Shown: positions 31,963-39,722, numbered from the stretch's first letter. The stretch is DNA of 64,000 nt from VXNE01 sp965203615 (GCA_965203615.1 OZ241900.1:1364001-1428000); one strand, 5' to 3'. Program-made: numbers and translations. The notes: a model not told the origin generated them from the letters alone.

Positions 31963-32436
31963 GTGCACTACACATGGATGGAAAGCCCCGTCGGCAGACT
32001 CCTGCTGGCCGGCACGGATGCGTTGTCGCTGATTGCGTTTTCGCGCGGACCAAAGCGCGTCGAGCCGAAAGCGGACTGGGAACCGTCAGACGCGCCGTTC
32101 CTGTGCCAGGCTGCCGCCCAGATCGAGGAGTACTTCACGGCAAGGCGCCGGAAGTTCGACCTTGACCTGAGACCAACCGGTACACCGTTTCAACTCGAGG
32201 TACTCGACGCGCTCGCGACCGTTCCCTATGGAGAGACGCGCAGCTATGGCGAAATCGCGGCGCAAATCGGAAAGCCCAGCGCGGTGCGCGCCGTAGGTGC
32301 CGCCAATGGCCGCAATCCCCTGCCCATCGTGTTGCCCTGTCACCGCGTCATCGGTTCCGACGGCAGCCTCACCGGTTTCGGCGGGGGGCTAGAGACGAAG
32401 CGCTACCTGCTGGAACTGGAAGGTGTGCGCTGCTGA
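31963..32436 (+). CDS. ogt: Methylated-DNA--protein-cysteine methyltransferase
   Basis: A 157-residue suicide repair protein that removes methyl groups from O6-methylguanine. The active-site motif LPCHRVIGSDGSLTGFGGG is complete, preceded by VPYGETRSYGEIAAQIG and AVRAVGAANGRNPLPIV. The GTG at 31963 has AAGGGGG 9 bp upstream; an ATG at 31954 overlapping alkA is the alternative. Together with the Ada-AlkA fusion it forms a two-gene adaptive-response operon. Its 3' end overlaps the convergent Metal_resist-like gene by 34 bp. Confidence 0.95.
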   Translation: MHYTWMESPVGRLLLAGTDALSLIAFSRGPKRVEPKADWEPSDAPFLCQAAAQIEEYFTARRRKFDLDLRPTGTPFQLEVLDALATVPYGETRSYGEIAAQIGKPSAVRAVGAANGRNPLPIVLPCHRVIGSDGSLTGFGGGLETKRYLLELEGVRC

Positions 32437-32894
32437 CGTTCATGCCGGGGCGGTCTTTTGTTCGGCGGCCCGTGGCGTCGATCCATGGTACTCGCGAACC
32501 TGCGCCGTTCTTCCGGCGAGAGCCTCGCCGCCACGGCGACGAGTTTCCCGTGACTGAGCGCCTGGCTCGCCTCCAGGTGTCGTCGAAACTCCGCCAGCGC
32601 CTCGGATAGCGCCTCCTCGTCGAAGGGTTCGGCGACGAACGCGGCGCGAATGTCCCGCTGCGACCGGCGAAGCTCCCGGAGAACGGGCCTGAGTCCATTG
32701 CGGACCCTGAGATCCTGCATCACCTCGCGCCGCCGTTCTTCTTCGAGAAACATGAGTTGCGGCATCTTCGGCGTCGCGCCGAATCCGCCCCGCAGGCCGA
32801 AGTCCCCCGAAGCACGCCCGATAACGAAGCCCGCCAGCAGCAGATTGACAACAACCGAGGCGATCAGTGCCCCTATGAGCCACCGGTTACGCAT
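32403..32894 (-). CDS. Membrane-anchored periplasmic Metal_resist/CpxP-like protein
   Basis: A 163-residue protein with one N-terminal membrane helix (WLIGALIASVVVNLLLAGFVIG) and an all-helical periplasmic region rich in Glu and Arg (FLEEERRREVMQDLRVRN, LRPVLRELRRSQRDIRAAF, EEALSEALAEFRRHLEAS). This is the layout of the CnrX/ZraP/Spy superfamily of metal sensors and chaperones. It is the last gene of a four-gene operon with an ECF sigma factor, like CnrX in the cnrYXH system, so a signal-sensing role is plausible. Its start abuts the upstream stop directly (TGA-ATG). Confidence 0.75.
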   Translation of the reverse strand: MRNRWLIGALIASVVVNLLLAGFVIGRASGDFGLRGGFGATPKMPQLMFLEEERRREVMQDLRVRNGLRPVLRELRRSQRDIRAAFVAEPFDEEALSEALAEFRRHLEASQALSHGKLVAVAARLSPEERRRFASTMDRRHGPPNKRPPRHERQQRTPSSSSR

Positions 32895-33311
32895 TCAGAG
32901 CTCCTCGCCGTTGCCGTTGCCGTTCGCTTCCTCGATCTCGGTGAAGGCGATGACCGCGACGGCCTCTTCAAGTTCAAGGCTGTCCATCTCGGGATAGGTG
33001 AAGCCGAGCGTGAAACCCACCGCAAGCGGCGCCGCCGCAAGGGCGACGGGTCGCCATAACGGCCCCACGAGCCAGGAGACAAAGTCTGATCGGGAGTCCG
33101 TGTTCGCGAGGATCCGCGTCTTCAGGCCAAGCGGTTCCGGCACCACCAGCGTCTCGGTGAGCAATGCATCGAATGCGCGTGCCGCCTCCAGTTGCCGCCG
33201 ACCGGCATCCGTATTCGCAAACGCCCGGCCAGCCGAACGACCCTCGCGCGGCCAGTTCTCCAGGTCCGTGCCGTACCGGTCCAGGCAATCGGAAAACTCT
33301 TCGTTCGTCAT
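32895..33311 (-). CDS. Putative anti-sigma factor, single-pass membrane protein
   Basis: A 138-residue protein with a cytoplasmic N-terminal half (FSDCLDRYGTDLENWPREGR, then AFANTDAGRRQLEAARAFDA) and one membrane span (PVALAAAPLAVGFTLGFTY). Proteins beginning with the CLDRYGxDLxxWP motif are common next to ECF sigma genes in Proteobacteria. The position directly downstream of the sigma gene (1-bp overlap) supports an anti-sigma role, in which the N-terminal part would hold the sigma factor at the membrane. No classical zinc (ZAS) motif is seen. A longer in-frame extension exists, but it overlaps the sigma gene and has unnatural composition. Confidence 0.7.
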   Translation of the reverse strand: MTNEEFSDCLDRYGTDLENWPREGRSAGRAFANTDAGRRQLEAARAFDALLTETLVVPEPLGLKTRILANTDSRSDFVSWLVGPLWRPVALAAAPLAVGFTLGFTYPEMDSLELEEAVAVIAFTEIEEANGNGNGEEL

Positions 33312-33865
33312 CACACTCCCTCCAGATTCATGTGACTCGCGAGGCGCGTCTTCAGCGTTCTCCTCGCGCGCGCGATCAACGATTCCAGCGCATCCACCGA
33401 AACGCCGATGATTTCCGCCGCCTCCCGGTTGGATCGGCCCTGGAGCTGGCACAGCACCAGCGCCGACCGCTGCCGCTCGGGAAGCGTGGCGATGCCGGCG
33501 TGAACCGCCCTTCGACGTTCCTCCACCGCGCTCAGTTCGTCCGCAGGGGGCGCACCGTCGGCCATCGCGTCGACTTCGGTATCCACCGTATCGCGCCGCT
33601 TGCGAAACGCGTCCACGCACAGGTTATGCGCGATCCGATGCAGCCAGGTCGTAAAGCGGACGCGTCCGGGCTTGAAGGTTCGCGCCCGGCGCCACACCCG
33701 CAGGAATGTCTCCTGCGCGATGTCCTCCGCATCCGCGCGATTGCCCGTCATCCGGAATACGTAGGCGTGAACCCTGGTTAGATGCCGGTCCAGCAGGCGC
33801 GTGTACGCCTGCTGGTCTCCGGTCTGGACTAAACGCATCAGTTCTTCGTCCGATACTTCGTCCAA
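33311..33865 (-). CDS. ECF-family RNA polymerase sigma factor
   Basis: A 184-residue group 4 sigma factor. Region 2 (about 25-90) has YVFRMTGNRADAEDIAQETF and FTTWLHRIAHNLCVDAFRKR, which melts and recognises the -10 element. Region 4 (about 125-178) has LPERQRSALVLCQLQGRSNREAAEIIGVSV, which binds the -35 element. There is no extra C-terminal domain. It is second in the operon, 5 bp after the EF-hand gene, and overlaps the anti-sigma-like gene by 1 bp. The target promoters were not identified in the window. Confidence 0.93.
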   Translation of the reverse strand: MDEVSDEELMRLVQTGDQQAYTRLLDRHLTRVHAYVFRMTGNRADAEDIAQETFLRVWRRARTFKPGRVRFTTWLHRIAHNLCVDAFRKRRDTVDTEVDAMADGAPPADELSAVEERRRAVHAGIATLPERQRSALVLCQLQGRSNREAAEIIGVSVDALESLIARARRTLKTRLASHMNLEGV

Positions 33866-33870
33866 GACGA

Positions 33871-34542
33871 CTATTCGGTCTTGTCCGCATCCGCGTCGCC
33901 GGACTTCCTGATCTTGCGCCAGCCGCGCTTTTCCTTCCCGTCGCCCGAGGCGTGTGCCTTGCGCAGGGCCCGCATTTCGTCGCGGCCGACTTTTCCATCC
34001 CCATCCGCGTCCGCCTTCTCGAGCATGGCAATCCTGGGAGAGATCTCGCTCGCGGTCAGGACGCCATCGCCGTCGCCATCGAGGCGGTCGAAGGCGCGCC
34101 GCTGCGCAACGGAACGCGCGGCCTGCGGAAGTTGCTCGAATTCCTCCTTCGAGAGCTTGCCGTCGCCGTCGCCGTCGGCGGCATCGAATACGGGACCCGA
34201 GAGCATTGCACGCCGGTCACGGCGCATTTCTCCACGCCGCTCCCGCATACCCTGGCGCATCTTTCTGGCCCGGCGCTCCCGCGCCTCGCGCCAACGCTTT
34301 CCTTCTCCGCGGGCTTCACCGCGGTCCGTCTGCGCGGCTGCGAATTCCTCGGGCGTCACCTTTCCATCGCCGTCCGCATCCAGTTTCGCCAATCGCTCGG
34401 CGGCACCGGCCTTCATCTGCTCGATGTCGATGGTGCGGCCCATCTTCTTCCTGTCCGAGTCATCGCCAGCTATCGCGGTGAACGCCGCCAGCGTGATGCA
34501 CGTAGCGACAACGAGGCCAACTGTAACTACTTGTCCTTGCAC
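33871..34542 (-). CDS. Secreted four-EF-hand calcium-binding protein
   Basis: A 223-residue protein with an N-terminal signal sequence or anchor (VVTVGLVVATCITLAAFTAIA) and four EF-hand loops: DADGDGKVTPEE, DGDGDGKLSKEE, DGDGDGVLTASE and DADGDGKVGRDE. Hands 1 and 2 are split by an Arg/Glu-rich basic helix (REARERRARKMRQGMRERR). All four loops have the acidic 1, 3, 5 and 12 positions needed for calcium. The basic C-terminal tail is unusual. It starts with GTG and is the first gene of the ECF sigma operon. A periplasmic calcium sensor for that system is inference. Confidence 0.88.
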   Translation of the reverse strand: MQGQVVTVGLVVATCITLAAFTAIAGDDSDRKKMGRTIDIEQMKAGAAERLAKLDADGDGKVTPEEFAAAQTDRGEARGEGKRWREARERRARKMRQGMRERRGEMRRDRRAMLSGPVFDAADGDGDGKLSKEEFEQLPQAARSVAQRRAFDRLDGDGDGVLTASEISPRIAMLEKADADGDGKVGRDEMRALRKAHASGDGKEKRGWRKIRKSGDADADKTE

Positions 34543-34612
34543 GTCCTTGATCCTTTTTTGTGCTGAGTACGCCTATGTGTACGGCCTCGCCAGGGTTTTC
34601 CGTCGCCACGGA

Positions 34613-35914
34613 TCATGACGAGCGCGTCGCGTCGTCGATGGCGCCCGAGAGCGCGGCGATTATCTGGTCGACATGGTTGCCGTCGATGGTCAAGGGCGGC
34701 CCAAGCACGATTACGTCCCGTGCCACCCCGGTCCCGCCGCCGTACACGAACACGTCGCGTCCCAGCGCCGAAGTGACCACATGGGCCGTGACATTGGCTT
34801 CTTTCGGGAACCGTTCAAGGGTGGCGCGGTCCTGCACCAACTCGACACCGATGAGGAGCCCGCGGCCTCGCACCTCGGCAACGTGGGGGTGATTCGATAG
34901 CGCGGCCGAAAGACCGCTCCGCAGTTCGTCGCCCACCCGCGCCGCGCGCGCGACCAGGTTCTCGCGCGTCATGATCTCCAGCACCTTGTCGGCGGCGGCG
35001 CACGCCCCCGGATGCGCGGCGAAAGTGTGGAACATGACGGTCATGCCCGCATCGGCGAGCGGCGCGACGACGGCATCCGTCGCGAATATGCCGGTGAGCG
35101 GTGCGTAGCCGCCGGTCAGTCCCTTCCCGGAAACGAAAATATCCGGCGCAACCGGCCAGTGCTGGTGACCGAACTCCCGTCCCGTGCGGCCGAAACCCGT
35201 CATTACTTCATCGCCGATCAGCAGGATGTCGTTGGCGTCGCAGATACGGCGCACGGCCGGCCAATAGTCATCCGGCGGGACGATTGCACCCGCGCTGGCA
35301 CCGATGATCGGCTCCGCGACAAACGCGGCGATGTGTTCCGGGCCTTCCCGCCCGATCGTCCGCTCGAACGCCTCGATGTAGTAGCTTGCCGGATCGTCGC
35401 CGGGACAGCGCAGGGGATCGGGCGTCGGTGAAGTGGGGTGTTCCGGCAGCGCGTGCGCCAGACCGAACTTGCGCGCTTCGTGCCCGCCGACGGCCGTCGT
35501 TGCCAGGGTGGTGCCGTGATAGGACACCGAGTGGCCCACGATCCTGGACTTCTCCGGCCGTCCCCGCGCGTAGTGATACTGCAATGCCATCTTCATGGCG
35601 GTTTCGATACCCTCGGAACCCCCGCATGTGAGATGGGCGTGCGTGAATTCCGCCGGCAGCCAATCCGCCTGAAGGCGTTCCATCAGCCTTTCTCGCGACG
35701 GCGTGAGCCACGGTGGAATGACATAGCCTTCGCGCCGGGTCACTTCGGCGATGGCCTGCACGACCTCTTCACGCCCGTGGCCGATATTGGTCACTATGGC
35801 CCCGCCCGCCGCGTCCAGGATGCGACGTCCGTCGTCCGAGTACAGGTAGACACCCTCCGCGCGCTCCATCTTGCGCACGAGGGGCCATGGAATGATGGGA
35901 TAGGGATTGTTCAC
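34613..35914 (-). CDS. Class III (omega) PLP-dependent aminotransferase
   Basis: A 433-residue aminotransferase. The family signature is present: LLIGDEVMTGFGRTG with the PLP-contacting Asp at about 235, and the Schiff-base Lys264 in VSGKGLTGGYAPL. SVSYHGTTLATTAVGGH is the conserved active-site loop, and the N-terminus shows LDAAGGAIVTNIGHG. Class III enzymes transfer amines among omega-amino acids, diamines and aldehydes or ketones. The closest style is the branch that includes diaminobutyrate/2-oxoglutarate and putrescine/pyruvate aminotransferases. The substrate is undetermined. It is monocistronic and divergent from the LLM gene. Confidence 0.92.
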   Translation of the reverse strand: MNNPYPIIPWPLVRKMERAEGVYLYSDDGRRILDAAGGAIVTNIGHGREEVVQAIAEVTRREGYVIPPWLTPSRERLMERLQADWLPAEFTHAHLTCGGSEGIETAMKMALQYHYARGRPEKSRIVGHSVSYHGTTLATTAVGGHEARKFGLAHALPEHPTSPTPDPLRCPGDDPASYYIEAFERTIGREGPEHIAAFVAEPIIGASAGAIVPPDDYWPAVRRICDANDILLIGDEVMTGFGRTGREFGHQHWPVAPDIFVSGKGLTGGYAPLTGIFATDAVVAPLADAGMTVMFHTFAAHPGACAAADKVLEIMTRENLVARAARVGDELRSGLSAALSNHPHVAEVRGRGLLIGVELVQDRATLERFPKEANVTAHVVTSALGRDVFVYGGGTGVARDVIVLGPPLTIDGNHVDQIIAALSGAIDDATRSS

Positions 35915-36076
35915 GGTGGCTTTTCCGCTGCCTCGGGTGAAGTTATTGACTTAACGGGGACCGCTTTGGTTCGTCATAATATCGCGGCGGCGGGGCCTGG
36001 ACGTTGAAAAGGGCGCGAAACGGATGCACGAAGCGGAAGGGATCGCGCTCGATCGCCATCGCACGAGACGAGACCG

Positions 36077-37045
36077 TTGAAATTCGGCGTATTGCAGTTC
36101 TTTAGCTGGCCCGGGCGGCGCGTCCCGCTGCCAACCGTGTACGAACGCGCCCTCGACCGTATCCGCATCATGGACACGTCCGGTTACGACGCGGTCTGGC
36201 TGGCGGAGCACCACTTCTCGACCTACAGCGTCTGTCCATCGGTGCATCTCATGGGCATGCACGTGGCCGGCATCACCCGTCACCTGAGGATCGGTACCGG
36301 CGTGTCCCTGGCCGCCTTCTACGACCCGACGCGCCTCGCCGAGGAGGTCGCCCTGCTCGACGTGCTCTCCGGCGGCCGCGTCAACTGGGGCGCGGGCAGG
36401 GGCTTCGACAGGAAGGAGTTCGAGGTGTTCGGCGTAACCCAGGAGGACTCGTACCCGCGATTTCGCGAGAACGTGGAGATCGTGCTGCGGGCCTGGCGCG
36501 GCGATCGACTCAACTACGCGGGCCAGTTTCACGAATACCGCGATGTCGAAGTGTTGCCGAAACCGCTGCAGAAACCCCATCCGCCGGTATGGATCGCGTC
36601 GAGTTCGCCGAAGGCGATCGCCTGGTCGGCAAGCCAGGGGCACGCAATCCTCATGGACCCGCACTCGTCTCACGGGGAGCTGGCGGAGAAGTACCGTGCG
36701 TATCGACGCGAACTCGCCGAACACGGCCACCGCAACGACCAGGACACCCCCATGGCGCGTCTCGTGGCGATCGGCAGGACCGATGCCGAGGGCAGGGAGA
36801 TCGCCCGGGCGGGCGCGCGCTGGACGGTGGGTTCGTACGCGACTCGCCGCCGGGAAAGAAACGCCGACCCGGTGGAGCGGTATGTCGACGAAGCCATCAT
36901 CCACGGCTCGCCGGAACGGGTCATCGACGAACTGAAGCGGCTGGAGGAGGAACTGCCCCTCGACTACCTGCTTGCCGCGCCACTCAGCCATTCGTCGTTC
37001 ATGCTGCTGACCGAGGAAGTGATGCCTGCCCTTGCACCTTCGTGA
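36077..37045 (+). CDS. LLM-class flavin-dependent oxidoreductase
   Basis: A 322-residue luciferase-like monooxygenase with a TIM barrel. Visible blocks are YDAVWLAEHHFSTYSVCPSV, LRIGTGVSLAAFYDPTRLAE, LLDVLSGGRVNWGAGRGFD and HPPVWIASSSPKAIAWSA. These flavin (FMNH2)-dependent enzymes oxidise alkanes, aldehydes, sulfonates or cyclic compounds. The only fitting start is TTG at 36077, giving KFGVLQFFSW, the usual N-terminus; upstream there is no ATG or GTG in a good position. No flavin reductase is adjacent. It is transcribed alone, upstream of a small gene remnant. Confidence 0.9.
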   Translation: MKFGVLQFFSWPGRRVPLPTVYERALDRIRIMDTSGYDAVWLAEHHFSTYSVCPSVHLMGMHVAGITRHLRIGTGVSLAAFYDPTRLAEEVALLDVLSGGRVNWGAGRGFDRKEFEVFGVTQEDSYPRFRENVEIVLRAWRGDRLNYAGQFHEYRDVEVLPKPLQKPHPPVWIASSSPKAIAWSASQGHAILMDPHSSHGELAEKYRAYRRELAEHGHRNDQDTPMARLVAIGRTDAEGREIARAGARWTVGSYATRRRERNADPVERYVDEAIIHGSPERVIDELKRLEEELPLDYLLAAPLSHSSFMLLTEEVMPALAPS

Positions 37046-37093
37046 CGGGACGGGTTGGGTGGTAACGTAGCACCCGGATTCAAGGAGAAGTGG

Positions 37094-37147
37094 ATGACCG
37101 ACATCAACACCGTCCTCGGTACGATCTCATCCGACGGCCTCGGGTGA
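37094..37147 (+). pseudogene. 17-codon remnant resembling a phosphotriesterase-family N-terminus
   Basis: ATG at 37094 is preceded by a strong Shine-Dalgarno, AAGGAG, 6 bp upstream. It opens a 17-codon frame, MTDINTVLGTISSDGLG, that stops at 37145. The pattern TVLGxIxxxxLG is the usual start of phosphotriesterase-family amidohydrolases, which continue with a metal-binding H-x-H (MHEH). Here the frame stops at exactly that point and no downstream match is seen. It is most likely the stub of a deleted gene. A translated leader peptide for the M48 gene 8 bp downstream is the alternative. Confidence 0.45.
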
Positions 37148-37154
37148 CTGAACG

Positions 37155-38030
37155 ATGCTGAGACTGACGCAGCCGACGCGAACCGATCTTTCCCGGCTGG
37201 CCCGGCCTCGACTGATCTTGCCTCTCTCCGTCGCCCTGCTACTGCTGGCGGCCATCGCGCTCGCCGGATGCGTCACGAGTCCCGGCGGACGCACCCAATT
37301 GATGGTGATCTCGCCGGAAGCCGCGATCGTGGAGTCGCGCAAGGCCTACATCAGCACCGTGCAGCAACTATCCCGGGAGGACCGGCTGCTGAACGACCCG
37401 CTGCTGGCGGATCGCCTGCGGACGGTCACCGGGCGCGTCGTGGGCGAGGCGGTGGCGCGCTACCCCCATACTGCCGGCTGGCAGTGGAGCGTGGCGATCA
37501 TCGACGAACCGGGGACCGTCAACGCCTGGTGTATGGCGGGCGGCAGGATGGCGGTCTATAGCGGCCTGTTCGTACGGCTCGAACCGACCGATGACGAACT
37601 CGCACAGATCATGAGCCACGAGATATCGCACGCCATCGCCAATCACACCGCCGAACGCATGTCCATCGCACTGGTCACCGCCGTGGGCCTGATCGCGGCG
37701 GATACGATACTCGATGTCGAGGATCGCGATCTCTCGCGTGCGGCGCTTGCCGCGAATCTCGCGATCAGTCTGCCCAACAGCCGGGCCGCCGAGTCCGAAG
37801 CGGACCGCATCGGGATCGAACTGGCGGCGTTGGCGGGATACGATCCCGCAGCCGCGGTCACCCTATGGGACAAGATGGGGAAGGTCGGCGGGGGGATATC
37901 GGTGCCTTTTCTCAGCACGCATCCCGCGCCGGCGTACCGCCGGGAGACGCTTTCCGGACTGGTCCCCGAGATGCGCCAATTGAGCGACCGCGGAACAGGC
38001 CAGTCGCATCCGGTTGACATCCTGCACTGA
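37155..38030 (+). CDS. M48-family metalloprotease lipoprotein
   Basis: A 291-residue zinc protease. The signal sequence ends in the lipobox LAGC with lipidated Cys39; the next residue is Val, so an outer-membrane location is likely. The zinc motif is HEISH at about 155-159, with the third ligand in ESEADRIG. Proteins of this layout (LoiP/YfgC type) handle misassembled outer-membrane proteins. It is shorter than the M48 protein at 3.8 kb and lacks an extended C-terminal region. The tail STHPAPAYRRETL is typical of the family. Confidence 0.92.
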   Translation: MLRLTQPTRTDLSRLARPRLILPLSVALLLLAAIALAGCVTSPGGRTQLMVISPEAAIVESRKAYISTVQQLSREDRLLNDPLLADRLRTVTGRVVGEAVARYPHTAGWQWSVAIIDEPGTVNAWCMAGGRMAVYSGLFVRLEPTDDELAQIMSHEISHAIANHTAERMSIALVTAVGLIAADTILDVEDRDLSRAALAANLAISLPNSRAAESEADRIGIELAALAGYDPAAAVTLWDKMGKVGGGISVPFLSTHPAPAYRRETLSGLVPEMRQLSDRGTGQSHPVDILH

Positions 38031-38049
38031 GGGAGCCCGCCGGCGTACC

Positions 38050-38664
38050 TCAGATGGGAGGACGGCCCGCGCGTCCCGCGAGAATCCAGCGAATCATCGG
38101 CAGGTGGGCGCGGCCCAGGAAGATGTCATCGTCGATGAGATACGCGGGAGTCTCGAACACGCCCGCGGCCGCCAGGCTTTCCTGCAAGGCATCGAACCGC
38201 GCCCCGTCCGGCTCGAACGTGCCCGCGCCGGCCGCAGACAACAGCCCCGCGATGACATCCGCATCCTCGATGTCGAGTCCGTCCTCCCAGTACTGTCTGA
38301 AGGCCCGGTCGAGGTAGTTCCGGAGCGCCCTTTCCGAATGCGCCCGGGCGGCCAGCATGCCCATTCCCGCGAGGGTCGAGTCCGGCGCGCGATAGATGTC
38401 CCTAATGGTGATGCGTCTGACGCCGGCGTAGCGCTGGATGGAGCGCTCGATATAGGCGGCGCGAAAACGCCGATGGCGCGAACCTCGATCCTCGCCGCCG
38501 CGAGCGGCGCGGCGCAATGGCCGGGAGACGAAGGGCAGCCAGTCGATGTCGAGCCCAAGCTCGTCGGCCAGCGCGCAGGTCGGGTCCTTGGCGAGGTAGG
38601 AATGCGGGTCCTTAATGTCCAGCACTACCGCCAACGGGCGATCCGATGTGTAGGGTTCAGCCAT
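38050..38664 (-). CDS. DsbA-like thioredoxin-fold protein (HCCA isomerase/kappa GST type), second copy
   Basis: A 204-residue protein of the DSBA-like superfamily. The N-terminal strand VVLDIKDPHSYLAKDP replaces the usual Cys-x-x-Cys with non-cysteine residues, as in 2-hydroxychromene-2-carboxylate isomerases, which use a Ser and glutathione. An all-helical insertion and the cis-Pro loop GVFETPAYLIDDDIFLGRAHLP complete the fold. The ATG at 38664 overlaps the upstream paralogue by 8 bp. It is probably a cytosolic glutathione-dependent isomerase or transferase. Here the usual active-site Ser/Cys appears as Asp-Pro-His, so catalysis may be lost. Confidence 0.8.
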   Translation of the reverse strand: MAEPYTSDRPLAVVLDIKDPHSYLAKDPTCALADELGLDIDWLPFVSRPLRRAARGGEDRGSRHRRFRAAYIERSIQRYAGVRRITIRDIYRAPDSTLAGMGMLAARAHSERALRNYLDRAFRQYWEDGLDIEDADVIAGLLSAAGAGTFEPDGARFDALQESLAAAGVFETPAYLIDDDIFLGRAHLPMIRWILAGRAGRPPI

Positions 38665-39370
38665 CCGGCATGCGGCAATAGGCAACGTCCGGTGCGGGTC
38701 CCCGGCGTCCGGTCAGTAGCCACCGCACCATGGGCAGATTCTCGCGTCCGAAGAACAGGTCGCCGTCGACCACGTAACTTGGCACCCCAAAGATCCCCGC
38801 ATCGAAGATGGCGGTCTGCATGGCGTCGTGCTCCTCGCGGCCGGCGCCGTGAAGAAACGCATCGAATCCGGACAGGTCGCCGCCCGCCTCCGACACCGCA
38901 CACGTAACGGCGGCGGCGTCCTCGGCGTCGAATTCACGCCTCCAGAAGCGCTCGTAGACAATGTCGAGATAGCGCGCCAGCGCCGCATCGTCGTCCTGCC
39001 TGTTCATCCAGATCATGCCGATGTGAACGAGAGACGTGTCCCAGATCTTCACGGTCCCGCGCAGGGTGAATCCGCTCAGGCGTGCGTAGCGCCGCGCATC
39101 GCGATAGGCATATCGGACACTGCGCCACTGGGAAGGCGTACGGTTTGCCTCGGCGACCCTGCCGCTGTCGTCGAGTCGAGCGGAGCCGAGATAGCTCGGG
39201 ATGTCCAGGGTCAGCGGGCGCCAATCGACACGAATCCCCAAGCGCTCGGCAAGACGTCGCGTCGGATCCCTGGCAACGAACGCGTAAGGACTCTTGATAT
39301 CGACGTAGACGATGAGGGGCGCCGTCGAACGGAGTGGGTCGAACGGATGCGACGGTGCGGGCACGCTCAA
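38657..39370 (-). CDS. DsbA-like thioredoxin-fold protein (HCCA isomerase/kappa GST type), first copy
   Basis: A 237-residue paralogue of the following gene with the same layout: IVYVDIKSPYAFVARDP at the N-terminus, with Ser at the active-site position, FVARDPTRRLAERLGI, then DAGIFGVPSYVVDGDLFFGR with the cis-Pro loop. HCCA isomerases interconvert chromene carboxylate and benzylidenepyruvate intermediates in polycyclic aromatic degradation, and kappa-class GSTs are close relatives. The two genes are co-transcribed and translationally coupled. No other aromatic-degradation gene is adjacent, so the substrate is open. Confidence 0.82.
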   Translation of the reverse strand: MSVPAPSHPFDPLRSTAPLIVYVDIKSPYAFVARDPTRRLAERLGIRVDWRPLTLDIPSYLGSARLDDSGRVAEANRTPSQWRSVRYAYRDARRYARLSGFTLRGTVKIWDTSLVHIGMIWMNRQDDDAALARYLDIVYERFWRREFDAEDAAAVTCAVSEAGGDLSGFDAFLHGAGREEHDAMQTAIFDAGIFGVPSYVVDGDLFFGRENLPMVRWLLTGRRGPAPDVAYCRMPDG

Positions 39371-39517
39371 AACCGTGCGCGGTAACTCACGACCGGACGC
39401 ACGACCGTGCCGCCGCCGATCGGGCGGGCAGAGGAATCCGCGAGACCGGTCGAGCCAATCTCGCGGCGGTTACTGGTTTGCAGGCATCCCGGGGACCTTT
39501 CCGTCGATTCGGGTCTT

Positions 39518-39600
39518 CGAACCTGGAGCCCTCAGCCGGGGGAGCTTCCCCAACCGCTGACGCGTACGGAAGTGCCGACATTTCCTCCGACGCTGGATGC
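39518..39600 (-). repeat. Dispersed repeat A, copy 1 (inverted relative to copy at 55.3 kb)
   Basis: About 83 bp whose reverse complement matches 55344-55425. The best-conserved blocks are TACGCGTCAGCGG, GGGGAAG, TCCCCGGCTGAGG and CAGGTTCG, in the same order and spacing apart from small gaps. It adjoins repeat B (39615-39667), and together they fill most of an otherwise gene-free stretch (39371-39797). No transposase is nearby. Confidence 0.7.
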
Positions 39601-39672
39601 GTACTTCCATGCGAGTGCCCCACAGCCGGCGCCTTCGGCTTCGCCTGTGGCCCGGCCCCGCTCGTCGACCAT
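39532..39672 (-). other. 46-codon frame spanning repeats A and B
   Basis: An open frame from ATG 39672 to TGA 39532 crosses both repeats without interruption. It begins MVDERGRATGEAEGAGCGAL and ends VSGWGSSPG. The first half is the sequence found inserted in gltB, in the same reading frame. There is no clear Shine-Dalgarno. It could be a translated mini-gene of the element or just a fixed frame maintained by insertion into genes. Confidence 0.3.
39615..39667 (-). repeat. Dispersed repeat B, intergenic copy
   Basis: 48 of 53 positions are identical to 22536-22588 inside gltB. CCACAG and CTGTGG form a perfect 6-bp outer stem around a GCC-TTC-GGC hairpin. The gltB copy has lost part of the outer stem, which suggests this copy is closer to the original element. 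Confidence 0.75.
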
Positions 39673-39722
39673 GGAACAGTCGTGCCGGGTCGCTGGCGCT
39701 CCCCTGACACGTTTGTTCCATG
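39670..39722. repeat. Perfect 9-bp inverted repeat next to repeat B
   Basis: CATGGAACA (39670-39678) and TGTTCCATG (39714-39722) are exact inverted copies separated by 35 bp. They border repeat B on its right side and may mark one end of the composite element or a protein-binding site. The rest of 39371-39797 shows no gene. Confidence 0.45.

Noticed and set aside
36077..36079. LLM gene considered 5'-truncated because it lacks ATG
   Set aside because: The TTG gives the normal family N-terminus and full length, so a rare start codon is the simpler explanation.
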